Source: Amycolatopsis balhimycina FH 1894 | GTDB taxonomy: Bacteria > Actinomycetota > Actinomycetes > Mycobacteriales > Pseudonocardiaceae | Assembly: GCF_000384295.1 (NCBI RefSeq) | Contig: NZ_KB913037.1 | Location: forward strand, 10,429,508 to 10,493,507 | Length of the DNA stretch: 64,000 bases | Direction: 5' to 3' | Shown here: positions 26,539 through 34,277 of the stretch, piece by piece | Layout: each line of letters opens with the position of its first letter | Position numbering within the stretch: position 1 is the first letter of the stretch | The notes under the pieces: generated by a model | The model's input: only the letters and a program-made list of their open reading frames with translations | Databases searched by the model: none | Told to the model about the DNA's origin: nothing | Position numbers and translations under genes: made by a program

Positions 26539-26563
26539 CTACCCGGAAACGCGGCCGATACTC
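26539..26563 (-). promoter_or_regulatory. Sigma-B/F-like promoter of the RsbW-like gene
   Basis: On the minus strand GAGT, a 15-base spacer, GGGTAG, 28 bases before the GTG at 26511. It fits GNNT-N14-16-GGGTAn. Confidence 0.55.
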
Positions 26564-26573
26564 ATGCGGCCGT

Positions 26574-26810
26574 TCAGTGCAGGCCGATCCGCCAGAGGAA
26601 CGCTTCCCGCAGCGCGGCGATCAGGGCTTCGTCGTCGACCTCGGTGGGCCGGTCGCCCATCGGCAGCCAGGTCTCGTCGTCCGGAATGCCGGCGATGACG
26701 CGGGTGAGCGTGACACCGGGGTAGGAGAGTGTCTCGTCACTGCCGCCGAAGTCGGGGACGGCGACGCGGCGGGATTCCGCCCGGAGGAGCACCTGCCGCT
26801 GGTCGTTCAT
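26574..26810 (-). CDS. Small hypothetical protein
   Basis: A 78-residue soluble protein with no family I recognise. The ATG at 26810 has GGGAAG at a 9-base distance; an in-frame TTG at 26819 is possible. The middle holds LSYPGVTLTRVIAGIPDDETWLP and the end LREAFLWRIGLH, compatible with a small alpha/beta fold. It runs in the same direction as the RsbW-like gene 62 bases downstream, but that gene has its own promoter. Upstream, GAACA and TGTTC half-sites 9 bases apart (26888-26906) may be an operator. Confidence 0.55.
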   Translation of the reverse strand: MNDQRQVLLRAESRRVAVPDFGGSDETLSYPGVTLTRVIAGIPDDETWLPMGDRPTEVDDEALIAALREAFLWRIGLH

Positions 26811-26960
26811 GTCGCGCAACTTCCCGGAAACCGTGGGGCTTGCCGGTGTCCAGCATAGACACGCGAACGGCGGGGCAGCTTCGTGCGAACAGGGGTATCT
26901 TGTTCACCTCAGTTCGAAAACCGCTGTGACACAACATCTCCGCTGCAACCCGAACGCACG

Positions 26961-26994
26961 ACCGGTGGGGGCACCACGCGGTGCCCCCACCGGT
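26961..26994. terminator. Perfect 15-base hairpin after the GlsB gene
   Basis: Arms 26961-26975 and 26980-26994 are perfectly complementary with a 4-base loop, starting 4 bases beyond the stop of the GlsB-type gene on the minus strand. No T tract follows, as is usual for strong actinomycete terminators. Confidence 0.75.
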
Positions 26995-26998
26995 GCGG

Positions 26999-27259
26999 TC
27001 AGTCGCGGCGGTGGAAGATGAGCCGGTAGCCGGCCAGGATGATCAGGGCGCCCAGGATCGCCAGGCCCCAGGTGCGCAGGTCGAAGAACGTGCCGAGCTG
27101 GGTGTGGAACAGCGTCTTGCCCACCCAGCCGCCGACGAACGCGCCCGCGATGCCCAGCAGGATCGTGATGATGCAGCCACCCGGGTCCTTGCCCGGCATG
27201 AGAGCTTTCGCGATCACCCCGGCGATGAGACCGAGCACGATCCAAGCGATGATGCCCAC
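26999..27259 (-). CDS. GlsB/YeaQ/YmgE family stress membrane protein
   Basis: An 86-residue membrane protein with three helices (about 2-20, 28-45 and 58-80) and the family glycines in GLIAGVIAKALMPGKDPGGC and GIAGAFVGGWVG. Members are small, stress-induced inner-membrane proteins often linked to general stress sigma factors; the biochemical role is not settled. No sigma-B-like element is seen immediately upstream. The gene is followed by a strong hairpin. Confidence 0.9.
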   Translation of the reverse strand: MGIIAWIVLGLIAGVIAKALMPGKDPGGCIITILLGIAGAFVGGWVGKTLFHTQLGTFFDLRTWGLAILGALIILAGYRLIFHRRD

Positions 27260-27364
27260 GGGGGGTGTCCTCTCGTCCGCTACTTCTTGACGGCACAGGA
27301 TGGCAGGCGCCCGCCTCCCCGGCTCGCCGAACCACGCCGACGTGACCTGGATCTCACCCGATGG

Positions 27365-28258
27365 TCACCGGTGGGAGAACGGCCCCCACCGCTTGACGGC
27401 GAACGAGCCGCCGTGGCGTTCGACCTCCAGCGCGCTGTGGCCGCCGAAGTGGGCGGGCAGGAGCAGGACGGCTTCGTCGGCGGCCCAGCCCAGCAGGCGG
27501 CGCCGGGTGTCGTTCGCCTGGGCCGGGTCTTCGCAGAAACAGCTGCTGTGCCCGGGTTCCGCGAGCTGCAGGGGAGTGTGCAGCAGGTCGCCGGCGAACA
27601 GGGCCCGGTCGCTCCCGGACGCCAGCTTCACGACGCTGGAGCCGGGGGTGTGGCCGGGTGCGGCTTCGAGGCGGAGGTGGGCGTCGATCGTGTGGCTGTC
27701 TTCCCACAGCTGGACCTGGCCTGCCTCGTGCACCGGCTGGATGCTGTCTTCGAAGGCGTGTTCGTTGACGCCGCCGGCGACAGCCGGGTTGCGGGCCGGA
27801 TCCCAGTGCTCGAAGTCCGCGCGGGGCATGAGGTAGGTGGCGTTGGGGAAGGTCGGCACCCACGCGCCGTCGGCGAGGCGCGTGTTCCACCCGATGTGGT
27901 CGAGGTGCAGGTGGGTGTTGACGACCAGGTCGACGTCCTCCGGCCGGACGCCCGCTTCGCGGAGCCGGTCCAGGTAGTCCAGCCGCAGGTGGTCCCACGC
28001 GGGGACGGCCGGGCGGTGCTTGTCGTTGCCCACCGCGGTGTCGACGAGGATCGTGCGGCCTTCGCTGCGCAGCAACCAGGTCTGCATCGCCGAAAGGACC
28101 AGGTCGTCGGCGGTGAGGTGGTCGGGCTCCAGCTCGTGGCGGTGCTCCTGCCACGCCCGCTCCGGCAGGTCCGGGAAGAAGTCCCGCGCCGGCATGACCG
28201 GGCCGTGCTGCTCTTCGACGCGCGTGACGGTGACGTCGCCGAGCTTGATTTCGTTCAT
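27365..28258 (-). CDS. MBL-fold metallohydrolase
   Basis: A 297-residue metallo-beta-lactamase fold hydrolase with HLHLDHIGW (His116, His118, Asp120, His121), a further His in APGHTP near 208, and Asp in FAGDLL near 232, together enough for a two-zinc site. This subfamily includes lactonases and general hydrolases; no signal peptide is seen. ATG 28258 was chosen because GGAGAAAG precedes it, while an in-frame ATG 45 bases upstream begins with a basic run lacking a ribosome site. The XRE regulator upstream on the same strand may control it. Confidence 0.9.
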   Translation of the reverse strand: MNEIKLGDVTVTRVEEQHGPVMPARDFFPDLPERAWQEHRHELEPDHLTADDLVLSAMQTWLLRSEGRTILVDTAVGNDKHRPAVPAWDHLRLDYLDRLREAGVRPEDVDLVVNTHLHLDHIGWNTRLADGAWVPTFPNATYLMPRADFEHWDPARNPAVAGGVNEHAFEDSIQPVHEAGQVQLWEDSHTIDAHLRLEAAPGHTPGSSVVKLASGSDRALFAGDLLHTPLQLAEPGHSSCFCEDPAQANDTRRRLLGWAADEAVLLLPAHFGGHSALEVERHGGSFAVKRWGPFSHR

Positions 28259-28336
28259 CTTTCTCTTTCTCCTGGGGTGTTTCGGGCGCGTTCGACCCGG
28301 CATTCGTCGCGAATGCCTTGGGGGGTAAGGGGTGTG

Positions 28337-29212
28337 TCAGCCGTGCGCGGGCTGGGTGCGGCGCGCGGTGATGGTGGTGTGGGTCAGCAGGGTCATCGCC
28401 GCGTGGGACGGGGAACCGGGTTCGGTGGTGGCGACGACGACGTGCTGCTCCTGCTCGGTGCGCAGCGCCTGGTGCGTGACCGTCATCGTGCCCACCAGCG
28501 GATGGCGCATTTCGTAGACCGCGTCGCCGCCGGACTTGACCCGCTGGTCCGCCCAGAAGGACGCGAACTCGTTGCTCCGCACCGAAAGGTCGCCGACCAG
28601 CGCGGCCAGCCGCGGATCGTCCAGGTACTGTCCGGACGCCATCCGCAGCGTCGCCACCACCGCGCGGGCCTTGGCGGTCCAGTCGGCGTACAGCTCGCGG
28701 GTGTGCGGGTCGAGGAACACCAGCCTCGCCATGTTCGGGCGGTGTCCGGGCTGTTCGGGAGCGTGCGGGTCGAGGTGCCCGGCGAACAGGGCGTGCCCGG
28801 CGGTGTTCCACGCCAGGACGTCGCTGCGCCGGCCGAGCACGACCACCGGCACGTCGCCGAGGGTGGCCAGGAGCTGCCGGACGGCCGGGGTGACGCGCTC
28901 CGGCGCCGGACGGCGGCGGGTGCCCGGCTTCCGGGCTCCGGCCGCCAGTTCGTGCAGGTGCCGCCGTTCGGTGTCGTCGAGCCGGAGGGCCTGGGCGAGC
29001 GCGTCCAGCACCTCGGGCGAGGCGTTGGCGGACTGGCCCTGTTCGAGCCGCGAGTAGTACGGCGCGCTCACCCCGGCGAGCTGGGCGAGCTCTTCGCGGC
29101 GCAGCCCCGGCACGCGGCGGCGGTCCCCGTACGTGGCCAGGCCGACGTCTTCGGGCCGCAGGTGGGAACGGCGGGTCTTGAGGAACTCGCCGAGTCGTCG
29201 TCTGGCCTCCAT
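28337..29212 (-). CDS. XRE-family regulator with MmyB-like ligand domain
   Basis: A 291-residue regulator: N-terminal helix-turn-helix (about 8-75, with GLRREELAQLAGVSAPYYSRLEQG) and a C-terminal MmyB-type ligand-binding domain with the typical LAWN-x-A-x-ALF and FASFWADQRV motifs. This is an abundant actinomycete family, usually placed next to an oxidoreductase or hydrolase that it controls. The likely target is the MBL hydrolase gene 78 bases downstream. The ATG at 29212 matches the usual family start; no ribosome site precedes it, so the transcript may be leaderless. Confidence 0.9.
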   Translation of the reverse strand: MEARRRLGEFLKTRRSHLRPEDVGLATYGDRRRVPGLRREELAQLAGVSAPYYSRLEQGQSANASPEVLDALAQALRLDDTERRHLHELAAGARKPGTRRRPAPERVTPAVRQLLATLGDVPVVVLGRRSDVLAWNTAGHALFAGHLDPHAPEQPGHRPNMARLVFLDPHTRELYADWTAKARAVVATLRMASGQYLDDPRLAALVGDLSVRSNEFASFWADQRVKSGGDAVYEMRHPLVGTMTVTHQALRTEQEQHVVVATTEPGSPSHAAMTLLTHTTITARRTQPAHG

Positions 29213-29275
29213 GAAGCCAGTATGGGCAGCGGCGGGGTAGCGCAGCCACACCCTCGTGGGGTCAGGCTCGCGGAG

Positions 29276-29315
29276 TAAAAAAGGGGCCCGTCCGGGAACT
29301 GTCCCGGACGGGCCC
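29276..29315 (-). terminator. Intrinsic terminator of the secreted repeat-protein gene
   Basis: A 14-base perfect stem (29284-29297 with 29302-29315) and 4-base loop, followed on the minus strand by six Ts. It begins 17 bases after the stop at 29333. This is the only classical hairpin-plus-U-tract terminator found in the window. Confidence 0.88.
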
Positions 29316-29332
29316 GTCGTGATCAGGCCGGC

Positions 29333-30523
29333 TCAGCCACCGCCGTAGGTGGCCTGGGTGACCGCGAAGACGTTGCGGCTGCCCGCGCCTTCCTGCAGCG
29401 ACCACAGCAGGTCGGCGCTGGTGTCGTCCTCCCAGTAGGAAATGCTCTCGCCACTGCTGACCCAGGCGAAGGTCTGCGCGGCGGCCGACGGCTTCCAGTA
29501 GTAGAGCTGCTTCTGGCCGGACGACTGGAACCACCAGCGGCCGTTGTGCGAGGCCACGCCGTTGAGCTTGTACCAGGGCAGCTGCAGCGCCTGGCTCGCC
29601 GTGGTCGTGGCGGCGAAGGTGCCGGAGGAGGCAAACGGGTAGCGGATCGCCCGCGGCGCCCGGTTCGGGTAGTCCGTGCAGCCGGACGGGCAGGTGTACT
29701 CGGTCATCACGATCGACTTGCTGACGCGGTCGAGGGAGATCGACGACCACGCGAGGTTCGTTCCCGACGTCGTCTTCGAGGCGATCGTGCCGACCTGCGG
29801 CAGGACGTAGGTGTAGTTGTGGGCGTAGTACGTGCTGCCGCTCTGGTGGCCGATCTGGTCGGCGGTGCCGCCGCCGTTCGTCTTGAGGATCTTGCGCATG
29901 TCGAACACGCGCATGCCCTTCCCGGTGTCGGCGACGTAGAGGTAGTCGCCGTACCAGGACATGCCGCCGGCGTGGATCGGGATGTCCTTGAAGTCCGGTG
30001 CCGCCGCGGTCCCGGTCGGCTCGACCAGCAGGATCTTGCGGTACTTGTTGGGGTAGGTGGAGTCCCAGTCGACCAGGGTGATCCGGCTGCGCGACTGGTC
30101 ACCGCTGCAGCCGTCCTTGGTGTACCAGCTGACCGCGATGAGCTGGTGCCCGTCGTAGTTGCCGCCGTTCGCCGTCCCCACGGCGTCGCGGCTGGTGGTG
30201 ATGCCCTGCGGGTAGTTGGCGCAGTCGGAGTTGTCGTCGCTGTCGAACCGGAACCCCGTGGAGAGCCCGGCGACGGAGAACGACGACGGCAGCGCGGTGC
30301 GGTCGTGGTTCGCGTTCTCCATGACGGTGTGGACGGCCGCGGTGCCCAGCGTCGACACCAGAGCGCTGTTCACCGCGTCGAACTGGTTGTAGCCGGCGGT
30401 CAAGGTGTATTGGTCCGCGGGCAGGGTCGTCGGCGCGGCCGCGGCGGCGGCCGCCGGCGCGGCGACCAGGCCCGCGAGCACGCCGGCGGCCAGCGCGGCC
30501 TTGGTGAGACGGTGCAATGACAT
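29333..30523 (-). CDS. Secreted hypothetical protein
   Basis: A 396-residue exported protein. The signal peptide is basic, hydrophobic and ends in an Ala run around 22-32. The mature part has repeated strand motifs typical of a beta-propeller (LVDWDSTYPNKYRKILLV, GGMSWYGDYLYVADTG, GVASHNGRWWFQSSG), three Cys pairs likely to form disulfides, and no obvious catalytic site. I do not recognise a family with a known role. The ATG at 30523 was chosen at the signal peptide start. It is followed by an intrinsic terminator. Confidence 0.8.
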   Translation of the reverse strand: MSLHRLTKAALAAGVLAGLVAAPAAAAAAAPTTLPADQYTLTAGYNQFDAVNSALVSTLGTAAVHTVMENANHDRTALPSSFSVAGLSTGFRFDSDDNSDCANYPQGITTSRDAVGTANGGNYDGHQLIAVSWYTKDGCSGDQSRSRITLVDWDSTYPNKYRKILLVEPTGTAAAPDFKDIPIHAGGMSWYGDYLYVADTGKGMRVFDMRKILKTNGGGTADQIGHQSGSTYYAHNYTYVLPQVGTIASKTTSGTNLAWSSISLDRVSKSIVMTEYTCPSGCTDYPNRAPRAIRYPFASSGTFAATTTASQALQLPWYKLNGVASHNGRWWFQSSGQKQLYYWKPSAAAQTFAWVSSGESISYWEDDTSADLLWSLQEGAGSRNVFAVTQATYGGG

Positions 30524-30620
30524 GGGACCCATCGTCGGCGCGGGCCGTACAAGAGCCGTACAAGCCGCCCATGGCAGTCCACATCGGACGGGGGCCGGCT
30601 CACCCGAGACCGCGCCGGAG

Positions 30621-30679
30621 AACGTCGTGAACGACTCTTTCCTGTCGCCGGATGACAGGAAAGAGTCGTTCATGACGTC
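30621..30679. repeat. 26-base inverted repeat, family shared with 19.8 kb
   Basis: Arms 30621-30646 and 30654-30679 pair at 24 of 26 positions around a 7-base loop, forming a very stable hairpin. It covers the stop codon of the padR gene and lies upstream of the secreted protein gene, so it may end padR transcription. The right arm is almost identical to the second unit of the tandem repeat at 19773-19831. Confidence 0.85.
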
Positions 30680-31242
30680 GGGGGAGCCGCGGCTGCCCGG
30701 CGCGCGAGGATCTTCAGCGACTGCTCGCACCACCGCAGGTTCTCGCGCTCGAACGACAGGCCGCGCATCAACGTCAGGTACGGGCCGATCCGCTCGGCTT
30801 CGGCGAGGTAGTCGTCCTCGAAGCGGCCGTCCAGCAACCGCGCGCGAAGCCCTTCGTAACGGGTGATCTTCGCCTCCGCCCGGCTCAGCCGCTCCTCGAG
30901 CGCGCGCCGGACCGCCGCCCCGTCACCCGCGTCGACCGCCTGGACCTGGACCAGCAGCTCGTCGCGGATCACCCCCGGGCGCGGCGGGCGGGCCGTGAAC
31001 TCGTGCAGTGCCCGGTGCCCGGCTTCGGTCAGCGAGAACAGCCGCTTGTCCGGCCGCCGCTCCTGGTGCACGACCCGGGCGTGCACCAGCCCGTCGGCCG
31101 CCATGTGGTCGAGCTCGCGGTAGAGCTGCTGCGGCGTCGCCGCCCAGAAGTTGGCCACCGAGGCGTCGAACCCCTTCGCCAGGTCGTAGCCCGACGCCTC
31201 GCCCTCGAGCAGCGCCGCCATCAGTGCGTGCCGCAGCGCCAT
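30670..31242 (-). CDS. PadR family transcriptional regulator
   Basis: A 190-residue regulator: N-terminal PadR winged helix (ALMAALLEGEASGYDLAKGF, QLYRELDHMAADGLV, LFSLTEAGHRAL in residues 5-80) and a C-terminal helical dimerisation domain ending near 180 (Vir_act_alpha_C type). PadR proteins repress genes for phenolics or efflux on ligand binding. The ATG at 31242 lies 6 bases after the SnoaL stop; a palindromic box covers the junction and another lies before the SnoaL gene, indicating autoregulation of the pair. Its stop lies in the 30.6 kb inverted repeat. Confidence 0.9.
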   Translation of the reverse strand: MALRHALMAALLEGEASGYDLAKGFDASVANFWAATPQQLYRELDHMAADGLVHARVVHQERRPDKRLFSLTEAGHRALHEFTARPPRPGVIRDELLVQVQAVDAGDGAAVRRALEERLSRAEAKITRYEGLRARLLDGRFEDDYLAEAERIGPYLTLMRGLSFERENLRWCEQSLKILARRAAAAPPTS

Positions 31243-31258
31243 ACTCAACTAGTTGATT
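31243..31258. promoter_or_regulatory. PadR box 1, at the SnoaL/padR junction
   Basis: Contains the perfect 12-base palindrome TCAACTAGTTGA (31245-31256). It matches box 2 before the SnoaL gene at 13 of 16 positions in the same register. It overlaps the SnoaL stop and lies 1 base before the padR ATG. Confidence 0.6.
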
Positions 31259-31638
31259 GCTTCGCGCTGGATCCGGTCGAACTGCGCCGCCATCGCCTCG
31301 GCCAGCGCCTGCGCCGCCGACAGCGGGCGGACCATCACCGTGAACTCGTCGATCAGGCCGTGTTCGTCCAGGTGCAGGAAGTCGCAGCCCTCGACCCGCA
31401 CGTCGCCGATCCGGGCTTCGAAGACGAGCGCGTGGTCCCGGCCTTCGCCGCCGGTCAGCTCGCGCACGTACCGGAAATCCTCGAACACGCGCAGGACGCC
31501 GCGCAGGATCGCGGCCGTGATCGCCTTCCCCGGGTACGGCTTGAACGCCACGGGGCTGCGGAACACCACGTTCTCCGCCAGCGTCGCGGCCATGGCGTCG
31601 GGGTCGCGGGCCTCGACGGCCTTGCGGAAGCTGCTCAC
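31249..31638 (-). CDS. SnoaL-like / NTF2-fold protein
   Basis: A 129-residue NTF2-fold protein of the SnoaL-like group: helix 1 with FRKAVEARDPDAMAATLAENVVFRSPVAFKPYPG, then HALVFEARIGDVRVEGCDFLHLDEHGLIDEFTVMVRP. These small cone-shaped proteins act as isomerases, cyclases or ligand carriers. GTG 31638 was preferred for the AGGTG upstream; GTG 31650 is possible. It forms an operon with padR, behind PadR box 2, so it may handle the ligand PadR senses. Confidence 0.82.
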   Translation of the reverse strand: MSSFRKAVEARDPDAMAATLAENVVFRSPVAFKPYPGKAITAAILRGVLRVFEDFRYVRELTGGEGRDHALVFEARIGDVRVEGCDFLHLDEHGLIDEFTVMVRPLSAAQALAEAMAAQFDRIQREAIN

Positions 31639-31652
31639 AGCGCACCTCACCT

Positions 31653-31668
31653 AGTCAATTTGTTGAGT
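31653..31668. promoter_or_regulatory. PadR box 2, upstream of the SnoaL-like gene
   Basis: On the minus strand it reads ACTCAAC then AAA then TTGACT, matching box 1 at 13 of 16 positions. It ends 14 bases before the SnoaL GTG, in promoter position. Two similar boxes before two adjacent genes support PadR control of both. Confidence 0.6.
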
Positions 31669-31736
31669 ACCGCAGATCAGCGTACCCGCTCGCCTTCCGT
31701 GACCGATCGGCGACGCACAGCTCCACCACAGCCCTG

Positions 31737-31748
31737 GCACAGCTGTGC
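31737..31748. promoter_or_regulatory. Perfect palindrome GCACAGCTGTGC before the intradiol dioxygenase
   Basis: A 12-base perfect palindrome 74 bases upstream of the dioxygenase ATG. It could be an operator for an aromatic-responsive regulator. Chance cannot be excluded at this length in GC-rich DNA. Confidence 0.35.
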
Positions 31749-31822
31749 TCGCCACGCTGGCCCAAGGCCGGGTCAGGCGGAAGTCAACCGGCCATTACCC
31801 CGACCACCACGAAGGGACAGGC

Positions 31823-32662
31823 ATGGGAAACGACCACGAAGGACAGCGGGTCAGCAGGCGGCGGCTGCTCGCCGGCGTGAGCTCGGTCGGCTTGGGCGCG
31901 CTCGTCACGGCGTGCGCGGGGAAGAGCCCGGTCACGACGACCACCGGGGAAACGGTCGCGCTGCAGGCGGTCACCGACGCGGACCTGACCGCGCTGTTCG
32001 CCGGCGCGCGGACGTGCACGCTCACCGCTTCCACCACGCAGGGGCCGTACTACTTCGACGCCGACAAGATCCGCAGCGACATCCGCGAGGACAAGCAGGG
32101 CGTGAAGCTGCGGCTGGCGTTGCAGGTGCAGGACAGCGAGACGTGCAAGCCCATTCCGCACGCGGTGGTCGAGATCTGGCACTGCGACGCGGGCGGCCTG
32201 TACTCCGGCGCGGAAGCGGCCTCCGGCGGCGGGGGTGGGACGCCGCCGACCGGCACCCCGCCGACCGGCACCCCGCCCACCGGCACGCCGCCCGGCGGGA
32301 ACGCCGACCTCGAGCCCACCGACGACAAGCGGTACCTGCGCGGCGCCCAGGTCACCAACCAGCGCGGGATCGTCGAGTTCACGACGATCTGGCCGGGCTG
32401 GTACCGCGGCCGCACCGTGCACGTCCACGTGATGGTGCACGTCGGCAACGAGAAGACGCTGACCACGCAGCTCATGTTCGACGAAGCGCTGAACGCCGAG
32501 GTGCTGGCCAAGCAGCCGTACGCACAGCGCACCGGCCGGGACACCTTCAACGACGGTGACTCGATCTACCAGCCGAGCATGCTGCTGAAGGTGACCAAGG
32601 CCCCTGACGGGTACGTCGGCTGCATCGTGCTGAACGCCGACCCCGACCACGACGGCGTGTAG
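31823..32662 (+). CDS. Lipoprotein intradiol ring-cleavage dioxygenase
   Basis: A 279-residue Fe(III) dioxygenase of the catechol/protocatechuate intradiol type. Ligands follow the family order: Tyr in GLYSG near 132, Tyr in WYRGR near 194, and two His in VHVHV around 200. Unusually it carries a twin-arginine and lipobox N-terminus (SRRRLLAG, VTAC with Cys31), so it should be exported and lipid-anchored, acting on aromatics outside the cell. A TPPTG-repeat linker (32240-32299) interrupts the domain before the second Tyr. GAAGGGACAGGC precedes the ATG. It stands apart from the PadR pair. Confidence 0.9.
   Translation: MGNDHEGQRVSRRRLLAGVSSVGLGALVTACAGKSPVTTTTGETVALQAVTDADLTALFAGARTCTLTASTTQGPYYFDADKIRSDIREDKQGVKLRLALQVQDSETCKPIPHAVVEIWHCDAGGLYSGAEAASGGGGGTPPTGTPPTGTPPTGTPPGGNADLEPTDDKRYLRGAQVTNQRGIVEFTTIWPGWYRGRTVHVHVMVHVGNEKTLTTQLMFDEALNAEVLAKQPYAQRTGRDTFNDGDSIYQPSMLLKVTKAPDGYVGCIVLNADPDHDGV
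32240..32299 (+). repeat. Four 15-base tandem units encoding TPPTG in the dioxygenase
   Basis: Units start at 32240, 32255, 32270 and 32285; the first three encode TPPTG and the last TPPGG. The repeat makes a proline-rich linker inside the enzyme and could vary in number between strains. Confidence 0.8.
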
Positions 32663-32679
32663 CCGCTGGTAGACCGGCT

Positions 32680-33015
32680 TCAGCGCTCGCCGGCCGGGCA
32701 GCGGCGCCACTGTACGTGGTCGCCGGCCCGGTCGGCGTGCCAGACCGCGGTGCCCGTGTCGGACTCCCACGTCGGCACGAGCCGGCCTGTGACGACCCGG
32801 CCGCGGGCCACCCGGCCGAACAGCTCGACGCCGTCCGCGCGGCGGGCGGGCGGGATCCAGGCCGGGAAACGGGCGCGGGGCAGCTTGTGCTCGATCCACT
32901 CCCGCGCGGAGCCTTCGCTGCCGTGGTCGGACTCCACGATGCTCGACACCGGGCCGTCGCCGACGGCGAGGCCGATCGACGCGCGCCAGCGCACGGGGGA
33001 GGGGTCCGGTTTCAT
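32680..33015 (-). CDS. Small hypothetical protein
   Basis: A 111-residue protein from ATG 33015, with GGAG a few bases upstream. It begins with VRWRASIGLAVGDGPV and contains WIEHKLPRARFPAWIPPARRADGVELFGRVARGRVVTGRLVPTWESD; the Trp and Arg content and beta-rich pattern suggest a small barrel, and no domain is recognised. Coding bias is good. It is convergent with the dioxygenase gene (17 bases apart) and has no evident operon partner. The 158 bases upstream hold no gene or clear promoter. Confidence 0.6.
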   Translation of the reverse strand: MKPDPSPVRWRASIGLAVGDGPVSSIVESDHGSEGSAREWIEHKLPRARFPAWIPPARRADGVELFGRVARGRVVTGRLVPTWESDTGTAVWHADRAGDHVQWRRCPAGER

Positions 33016-33173
33016 CGTCTCCAGCGTCCCGGACGGCCGGGTCCGCGGGCCAGTACACGTTCGGATGGATCGGCGTTCACTCACCGTGCCCCCTGTCGCT
33101 CGTGGACCCCTGCTGCTTGGGGACGTCTGCGCGCCCGGCGGGTTCCCCTTCCGGGTGATCTTCAATCACGAAA

Positions 33174-34187
33174 TCACGACGCCTTCAGCAGGCGCATGCA
33201 GGCCTTTTCGAGCACCGTCCGTGCCTCGTCGCCGTCCAGCCGTGCCGCCCGCTCGAGCGCGGGGGCGATCGTGCGCTCGCCGCGGAAGGCCTCGACCAGC
33301 CGGGGGTCCACATAGGACGACCGGCAGACGGCCGGGGTGTTGCCGAGCGCCTTCGAGACCTCCTTCATCACCTTCGCCTCCGCGCGCTTGCGGGCGGTCT
33401 CCGACGTCGGCGGGTCCGCCGCGGCGAACGCGGCGGCGGCCAGCACCGTCGCGTTCCAGGTCCGCATGTCCTTCGCCGTGCAGTCCTCGCCGGCCAGCTC
33501 CTTGAACCGCTCGTTGATGTCGGCGGCGTGCACCTCGCGCCAGGTCCCGCCCTCGCGGTAGACGAGCAGCCGGTCGCTGCCGGACCGGCTGCGCAGCAGC
33601 GACTTCACCACCGCGGCCAGCTCGGGGTCCCGGATCGCCACCTCCCGGTCGAGGCCGCCTTTGGCGACGTAGCAGAACCGGCATTCGCCGCCGCGGACGG
33701 CGGCGTGCTCCCGCAGCAGTGTGGCGACGCCGTGGGTGCCGTTCTCCTCCGCGTACTCTTCGCCACCGGTGCGGAAGATGCCCCGGTCCAGCATCCGCAG
33801 CGCCGCGGCGAGCACCCGTTTCCTCGTCAGGCCGCGGCCGGCGAGGTCGGCCTCGACCTGGGCCCGCCACTTCGGCAGCCGGCGCGCCAGCTGCAGCACG
33901 CGGTCGTGCTTTTCCTCGTCGCGATCCCGCCGCCACTGCTCGTGGTAGAGGTACTGGCGCCGCCCGGCGTCGTCGGTCCCGACCGCCTGGACGTGCCCGT
34001 TCGGGTACGGGCAGATCCACACGTTCCGCCACGCGGGCGGGATGACCAGCGCCTTGATCCGCTCGAGCAGCTCGGCGTCGGTCACCGGCGAGCCGTCGGG
34101 CATGGCATAGGAGAACCCGCGGCCGCGGCGGATCCGCCGGATGCCGGGGCCGCGCAGGTCACTGCGCCGGAGTCTGGTGCGTCCCAC
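33174..34187 (-). CDS. DNA topoisomerase IB
   Basis: A 337-residue type IB topoisomerase of the short bacterial (poxvirus-like) type. It relaxes supercoils through a 3'-phosphotyrosine: the nucleophile is Tyr292 in CRSSYVDPR, and the catalytic helix has RTWNATVLAA (Arg242), with Asn245 at the place where His is common. The N-terminal DNA-binding domain contains IPPAWRNVWICP. GTG 34187 gives the usual family length, and a sigma-B-like promoter ends just 9 bases before it, so the message would be almost leaderless. The promoter places it in the stress regulon. Confidence 0.9.
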   Translation of the reverse strand: MGRTRLRRSDLRGPGIRRIRRGRGFSYAMPDGSPVTDAELLERIKALVIPPAWRNVWICPYPNGHVQAVGTDDAGRRQYLYHEQWRRDRDEEKHDRVLQLARRLPKWRAQVEADLAGRGLTRKRVLAAALRMLDRGIFRTGGEEYAEENGTHGVATLLREHAAVRGGECRFCYVAKGGLDREVAIRDPELAAVVKSLLRSRSGSDRLLVYREGGTWREVHAADINERFKELAGEDCTAKDMRTWNATVLAAAAFAAADPPTSETARKRAEAKVMKEVSKALGNTPAVCRSSYVDPRLVEAFRGERTIAPALERAARLDGDEARTVLEKACMRLLKAS

Positions 34188-34196
34188 CGCCGCGAA

Positions 34197-34221
34197 ATAC
34201 CCGCCCGGCGTACCGGGAAAC
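34197..34221 (-). promoter_or_regulatory. Sigma-B/F-like promoter of topoisomerase IB
   Basis: On the minus strand a perfect GTTT, 15-base spacer, GGGTAT, with the GTG start 9 bases after the -10 box. It matches the mycobacterial sigma-F consensus exactly. Confidence 0.75.
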
Positions 34222-34224
34222 CAT

Positions 34225-34249
34225 GATTGCCGCCCGCCGCGGCGGGTAG
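34225..34249 (+). promoter_or_regulatory. Sigma-B/F-like promoter of the DUF1360 operon
   Basis: GATT, 15-base spacer, GGGTAG, back to back with the topoisomerase promoter (3 bases apart). It is followed by GAAAGGAG, the ribosome site of the short-chain dehydrogenase remnant. Confidence 0.7.
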
Positions 34250-34277
34250 CCGCCACGAAAGGACGAAAGGAGCACGC

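Noticed and set aside
26888..26906. GAACA-N9-TGTTC as a LexA-type box
   Set aside because: Spacing differs from the actinomycete SOS box (CGAAC-N4-GTTCG) and the gene downstream has no repair link.
26981..29278. Open frame of 765 codons antisense to GlsB, MBL and XRE genes
   Set aside because: It crosses three recognisable genes and their intergenic gaps and encodes a composition typical of antisense shadow frames.
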